From Cylindrotheca closterium (Eukaryota; Bacillariophyta; Bacillariophyceae; Bacillariales; Bacillariaceae): a stretch of 10,601 bases of DNA. The notes below the pieces were generated by a model, which saw only the letters and a list, made by a program, of their open reading frames with translations, had not been told where the DNA came from and searched no databases. The stretch's first letter is position 1. The number at the start of each line of letters is the position of its first letter. The stretch is from positions 1-10,601 of the forward strand of contig CAKOGP040002043.1 in the NCBI GenBank assembly GCA_933822405.4, in the 5' to 3' direction. This document shows, piece after piece, positions 7,256 through 10,601 of this stretch. Made by a program: the position numbers and the translations under genes.

Positions 7256-8040
7256 TTTGACTGTTCAACTTCTGTTTCTTTGAGATTATTTGTAATCCTG
7301 GTTTGATTGAACCATACTTTTCATTCATCCATTCACAAAAATCATCATTCACTTTTGGATCGATGTGGCTTGATAATAGATTGTCCACGTGAAATCAAAT
7401 AGTATGTTGTTTGCCGTTCACAATCTTGTTGGTAATGCATCCATGGTATGGATTGAAAATAAAACCATGTTTTTCCATGTCTCCTCTCAACTTTTTGTAC
7501 CAGAGCATTGAGGCCTCTAACATCCCATAGATGGCTTGCAATACTCTCACACAAATCACTTGTTTTCTGTTCTCAATTACAACAAAATCACCAAAACTTG
7601 GCTCCAGTTGTATCATCATATTGACCAATAATCCAGTGATCTTCATCATCACTCTCCATTTTGCATCTATCGGCATGTGAGTTTGAATAAATGCATTTGG
7701 AATATCCAAAGACATCATATCTCGTCCTTCTCATGCATCAATATCACATCAGATCATGATCGCATCCAAGGCTGCAGTTGGGCTTGAAATATCCTCTCAA
7801 GATAGCCATTCTTGAGTTCTATCTCCTTTGTAAACACACCAGTATTTGTCTCAGCCAATAACATCATAGCATCTTGAGCTCTTCTTTTTTCCAAATCAGT
7901 CATATCTTTCACATGAATTGGTTTCCAACATTCTGGTTGTACCAATTGACCAAGCTCTTTCACTACAGCTTTATCACCTTCTTCTTTGAATATTTTGAAT
8001 CCCTTATTCAGGTGTATTGTCAGATTTTGAAGGATGAATA
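7256..8040 (-). pseudogene. Copia pol fragment: reverse transcriptase fused to an RNase H scrap
   Basis: Read on the minus strand, the fragment opens near 8040 with ILQNLTIHLNKGFKIFKEEG and continues VKELGQLVQPECWKPIHVKD, clearly homologous to the plus-strand copy at about 4400-4560. After small indels it gives motif A in MMSLDIPNAFIQTHMP, then VLQAIYGMLEASMLWYKKLR, HGFIFNPYHGC and GKQHTI. A TGA at 7395-7397 replaces an expected Arg (CGA). Motif C reads FHVDNLLSSH: the second Asp of the catalytic pair is Asn. After WMNEKYGSIK the sequence jumps to IISKKQKLN, which belongs to RNase H more than a hundred residues further on. The connection and most of RNase H are deleted. Its boundaries are approximate and no flanking duplication was found. 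Confidence 0.82.
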
Positions 8041-8527
8041 TATTCCAATTTGAGGCTTCAGTAAAGGCTGGTAGGGTTTCTACGTTGGGGTATAATTTAC
8101 AATGCTATTTTGCAATTCCTCTTCGTCAACTGTGTGGATTGGCCTCAGGAGTCCACTATACTATTCGGAAAAGGGTCAGTCTTACCAAGATACTCTTGGA
8201 CTTACTGCCTTAGCTTGCCTTAGCTTGCCTTAGCTTACCTAAGCCCCGCCAAGTCTTGCCCAGTATTGCAGTTCCGTTTCAATACTGGATTTATTCGTGC
8301 ATCCTTCACTTCAGTCAAAATGTAATCATCATAATATTTCTTTGAATCAATTTGTATTCTATCAAGTATTATCATTTCACACAAACAACACTAAGTCAGT
8401 ACCTGAAGCAGATCAGAGTTGGACAGTCTTGTGATCCGCAATCTCAGGTAACCAGACCTGTCTATGCTACAGCTCTGAGTGGTTATTTTTGACCAATATG
8501 CATCTGTGGAGACATCCGCCAAGCTAA
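8041..8527. other. Non-coding AT-rich spacer, possibly LTR or leader of the downstream element
   Basis: There is no coding sense on either strand. It holds a short tandem repeat at 8206-8235 and AT-rich sequence at 8300-8390. Its position just upstream of a gag gene would suit a 5' LTR and leader, but I could not find a clear LTR end with a primer-binding site, so this is not claimed. Confidence 0.35.
8206..8235. repeat. Three exact 10-bp tandem repeats (TGCCTTAGCT)
   Basis: TGCCTTAGCT occurs three times head to tail, followed by the diverged TACCTAAGCC. It is a minisatellite-like slip within the spacer. Confidence 0.92.
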
Positions 8528-8821
8528 ATCCAACCAACAAGCTCTCCAAGTCAACAGATTTTGAAGTACTTCCCTAGCTCCCCGAGCACCAAGAACTCCC
8601 CAAGTGTCAAGAGCTTTCCAAGCCAGATACGCTTTCCAAGCAAGTTGCACAAAAAGATAGATCCTGCTACGCCGGATAGAGATAGAGTTGCAGCAGAGTC
8701 CTCTGCTGGATCTACACCCCAGTCCCTCACCCTAGTCGATCTTCCAGACGACGTCTCCGAAGAGTTTTCAGTAGGTTCCAACTTCACTGAACCTAGCATA
8801 GGAGAACCTCGCAGTTCCGAG
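8528..8821 (+). other. Open Ser/Pro-rich extension upstream of the gag ATG
   Basis: The gag frame stays open upstream of its first ATG (8822) back to a TAA at 8525-8527, without an in-frame ATG. The translation is rich in Ser, Pro and Lys with repeated FPS-type units (YFPSSPSTKNSPSVKSFPS) and then acidic (LVDLPDDVSEEF). The underlying DNA has repeated CCAAG units. It could be an N-terminal extension whose start codon was lost, or an untranslated leader that happens to be open. Confidence 0.4.
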
Positions 8822-9954
8822 ATGGCAACGCCAAGCAGAGCTGGAGCCGGTGGATCCAATCCACCAACACCTTTTCAAGTTCAACAGCCAACCATGGGCA
8901 AACTGATGCTCATTGACAGTGATGGAAAGCAGGTGGCTGTTGTTGGAGGAGGTGCCCCAAAGGATGACTGGTCCGCCCTAGACCCAGCTCGACTTGAGCC
9001 CTATTGTGCAGGCCAGATCTGTACCATCCTCTATGACGGCAAGCATCGAGCCTACCATGTGAAAGGACTTGAGACCAAGTTCAACCTCAAAGGAAACCTG
9101 CGAATGTTTCAGCGTGACGTCATTCAACATTTTGTGGCAAATGGACTTAACACAATCGCCTACGTACCTCATTGCCAAACTGGTATACCTGTGCATGTTG
9201 TCGAGGAGCATCCCTCCTTCACAATTGAGATTGTGAGAAAGCAAGTCTCTGCTCAGCTCCTCAAGTACGACAAGTATGACTCCGCCAACGAATCTGAAGC
9301 CAAGCTCTTTCTTAAGAATAGTTTGGAACCGTGTTTGCTTGAGAAGTTGACAATGCGAATCAAGACAACAGACTCATTCCTAGTTGTTTTCATTACCTTG
9401 ATGTACTTGAACCGATCTCAATCAGTTCACCGTTTTGAAGCTATCAAGGAGAGCATCAGAAAGCGCAAGCCATTGAACTACGCTGGAGAGAACATTTTGT
9501 TGATGTCAGAAGATCACAAGATTGACGCCAAGGAATTGGTCAAAGCTGGTCAATACAACATATCCTCACAGGGTCCATGCTGGACGGTTATCTCAAGGCT
9601 GGTCCAAAGGATCACAACTTGTACCGTCACAACCTGTTGAGCGAGAGTCAGAAACTTGAGCGCGCATTGTTGGACATTGGATACATGGATAGAACTGCAG
9701 CAGACGCTCATATGGCCTCCGAGCGTCTTACCTACGAGGATGCCTCTGATCTTGCAGAGGACAACTACCGCAAGCTCAAGGACAAAGGTGAATGAACCCC
9801 AGCTCTCTCCACCGTCAGAGACTCCAAGCGTCCTCCTGCAGCTTTTGGCAATGCCGCTGTGTGTATGACAAAGGAACAGATGGAGACTCACATCAGTGCG
9901 CTTGTGCAACAGTAACTTGCTACCTCGAGCAGCCAAGCCAAACCTTCCGACAAG

Positions 9955-10002
9955 TGCAACAAGTGTGGAGGTTCTGGTCACTGGGCCCGTGATCCTGTGT
10001 GT
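9955..10002 (+). other. Variant Gag zinc knuckle (CX2CX4HX6C)
   Basis: The frame reads CNKCGGSGHWARDPVC, with two more residues between His and the last Cys than the classic CX2CX4HX4C. A Lys/Gly/Asn-rich basic region follows, typical of a nucleocapsid. The spacing may be normal for this lineage or the result of a small insertion. Confidence 0.7.
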
Positions 10003-10140
10003 CCTTTAGCTGGAAAGAAGGGCAACAATCGTGGTAAGAAGGCTGACAACAACAAGCCCAAGGGCAACAAGAAGGAGGACACAAACTGGAAGAAAGTTGC
10101 CCCTGGTCCTGGTGAGCCCCAACAGAAGGTTGTCAATGGA

Positions 10141-10203
10141 AAGACTTGGAAGTATTCTGCCCATTGCATTTGTTGGTCTACCACCCACGGCACGGATGGG
10201 CAT
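10141..10203 (+). other. Second Cys/His motif at the Gag C-terminus
   Basis: The frame reads KTWKYSAHCICWSTTHGTDG followed by His, with two Cys and three His closely spaced (H-C-x-C, then TTHGTDGH). I believe related Gag proteins have a Cys where this copy has Ser (YSAHC), giving a C-x2-C-x-H-x-H-type site. That comparison is from memory of the family, not from an alignment. Confidence 0.45.
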
Positions 10204-10601
10204 ACTGGTCCAAGAAGGAGTTGATGGGTGAGCCGCAAGCTAACTTGTTCATGTTTCCGCATGCTTGGCATGTACCTTCCATGGAAACGCCGTTGGCTCT
10301 TTGGAATGTCTTCCAATGCTTGATGCGCCGCGCCCTTCGGAACATTCCCTTGTTGATTATTGTGCCCTTCTTCAGTTTCAAACTTGGAGCCCAGTGGTCG
10401 GTTTTGAAACCTCTTCTAGCTCAGATCCCGCCAATGTTGTCTTTTGGATGGTCAGCTGTCTACACTGCTTTCATTGCGTCTTGGTTGAACATGTTTGCTC
10501 CGCTGCTGTGGGCTAGTCTGTTGGTATTCGGGACCTTACCCCATCACCTTCAGCACCAGCTCCTCGGATACCAGTCGCCACAGGAGTTCAAGCCTTTCCG
10601 A
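10203..10601 (+). pseudogene. Hydrophobic, possibly membrane-spanning continuation of the Copia Gag polyprotein
   Basis: A frame different from the zinc-motif frame is open for all 133 codons from 10203 to the window end, with no stop. It starts WSKKELMGEPQANLFMF and becomes strongly hydrophobic: NIPLLIIVPFFSF (residues about 47-59) and a longer run at about 76-112 (for example SAVYTAFIASWLNMFAPLLW and ASLLVFGTL), separated by a short basic turn. That suits two or three membrane helices. It directly follows the Cys/His motif of the gag and precedes where the protease should be, so a one-base indel near 10200 probably broke a continuous polyprotein. A chance open frame is possible, but the length, composition and position argue against it. 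I recognise no domain. Confidence 0.55.

Larger units (their letters stand above)
8822..10203 (+). pseudogene. gag: Gag of a second Copia lineage, broken by a frameshift and two stops
   Basis: The first ATG (8822) gives MATPSRAGAGGSNPPTPF, a plausible start. The frame is open to about 9570 and reads as a diatom-type Copia Gag: FQRDVIQHFVANGLNTIAYV, TIEIVRKQVSAQLLKYDKYD, ANESEAKLFLKNSLEP, and FEAIKESIRKRKPLNYAG with IDAKELVKAGQY. Near 9570 an indel shifts the sense to a frame carrying MLDGYLKAGPKDHNLYRHNL, LERALLDIGYMDRTAADAHM and RLTYEDASDLAEDNYRKL. That frame has a TGA at 9793-9795 where the family pattern suggests Trp (TGG) and a TAA at 9913-9915. It continues through a basic region with the zinc motifs at 9955-10002 and 10141-10203. 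This copy is better preserved than the gag at 9-1069 and belongs to a different lineage; its pol would lie downstream of the window. Confidence 0.82.

Noticed and set aside
8206..8245. CRISPR-like array
   Set aside because: The repeats are 10 bp with no spacers between them, so this is a simple tandem repeat.
8390..8450. 5' LTR end and primer-binding site for the second gag element
   Set aside because: Several CA ends are possible, but none is followed by a convincing tRNA 3'-end complement and no second LTR copy is visible.
8561..8563. TTG at 8561 as the gag start
   Set aside because: A eukaryotic retroelement would be expected to start at ATG; the first in-frame ATG is at 8822.

Overview
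The window is a graveyard of nested LTR retrotransposons and holds no recognisable host gene. The protein style points to a diatom or a related stramenopile: Ty1/Copia reverse transcriptase with an FHVDD active-site box, a Gag with the family's zinc-binding motifs, and a Gypsy-type integrase of the kind common in diatom genomes. This is family recognition by eye, without any database search, so the organism assignment is moderate. Every coding region carries frameshifts, stops or deletions, so all are called pseudogenes.

Region 1 (1 to about 5847, + strand) is a decayed Copia element in the usual order: gag with a CCHC knuckle, a protease-less linker, the gag_pre-integrase domain, integrase, a very acidic linker, reverse transcriptase and RNase H. 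The protease catalytic segment is missing, the first integrase catalytic Asp reads Asn, and the RNase H ends in a 48-bp tandem duplication.

Inside it, between gag_pre-integrase and the integrase core, sits a 1,006-bp insertion at 1565-2570 in the opposite orientation. It has perfect 52-bp terminal direct repeats beginning TG and ending CA, a purine tract next to the downstream repeat, and a 5-bp target duplication (ATGGT). Its only coding content is the distal part of a Gypsy-type integrase. It looks like a miniature, non-autonomous LTR retrotransposon and is the most interesting object here.

Region 2 (5848-8527) holds a poorly assignable stretch. A purine tract at 6997-7012 is followed by a possible LTR start at 7013. 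A second Copia pol fragment lies on the minus strand (about 7260-8040), in which the reverse transcriptase palm is fused to a scrap of RNase H. An AT-rich spacer follows, with a 10-bp tandem repeat at 8206.

Region 3 (8528-10601, + strand) is the gag of another, better preserved Copia lineage. It carries one frameshift, two stops, a variant zinc knuckle and a second Cys/His motif. It then shifts frame into an open, strongly hydrophobic stretch that runs off the end of the window and may encode membrane segments. The pol genes of this element would lie beyond the window.
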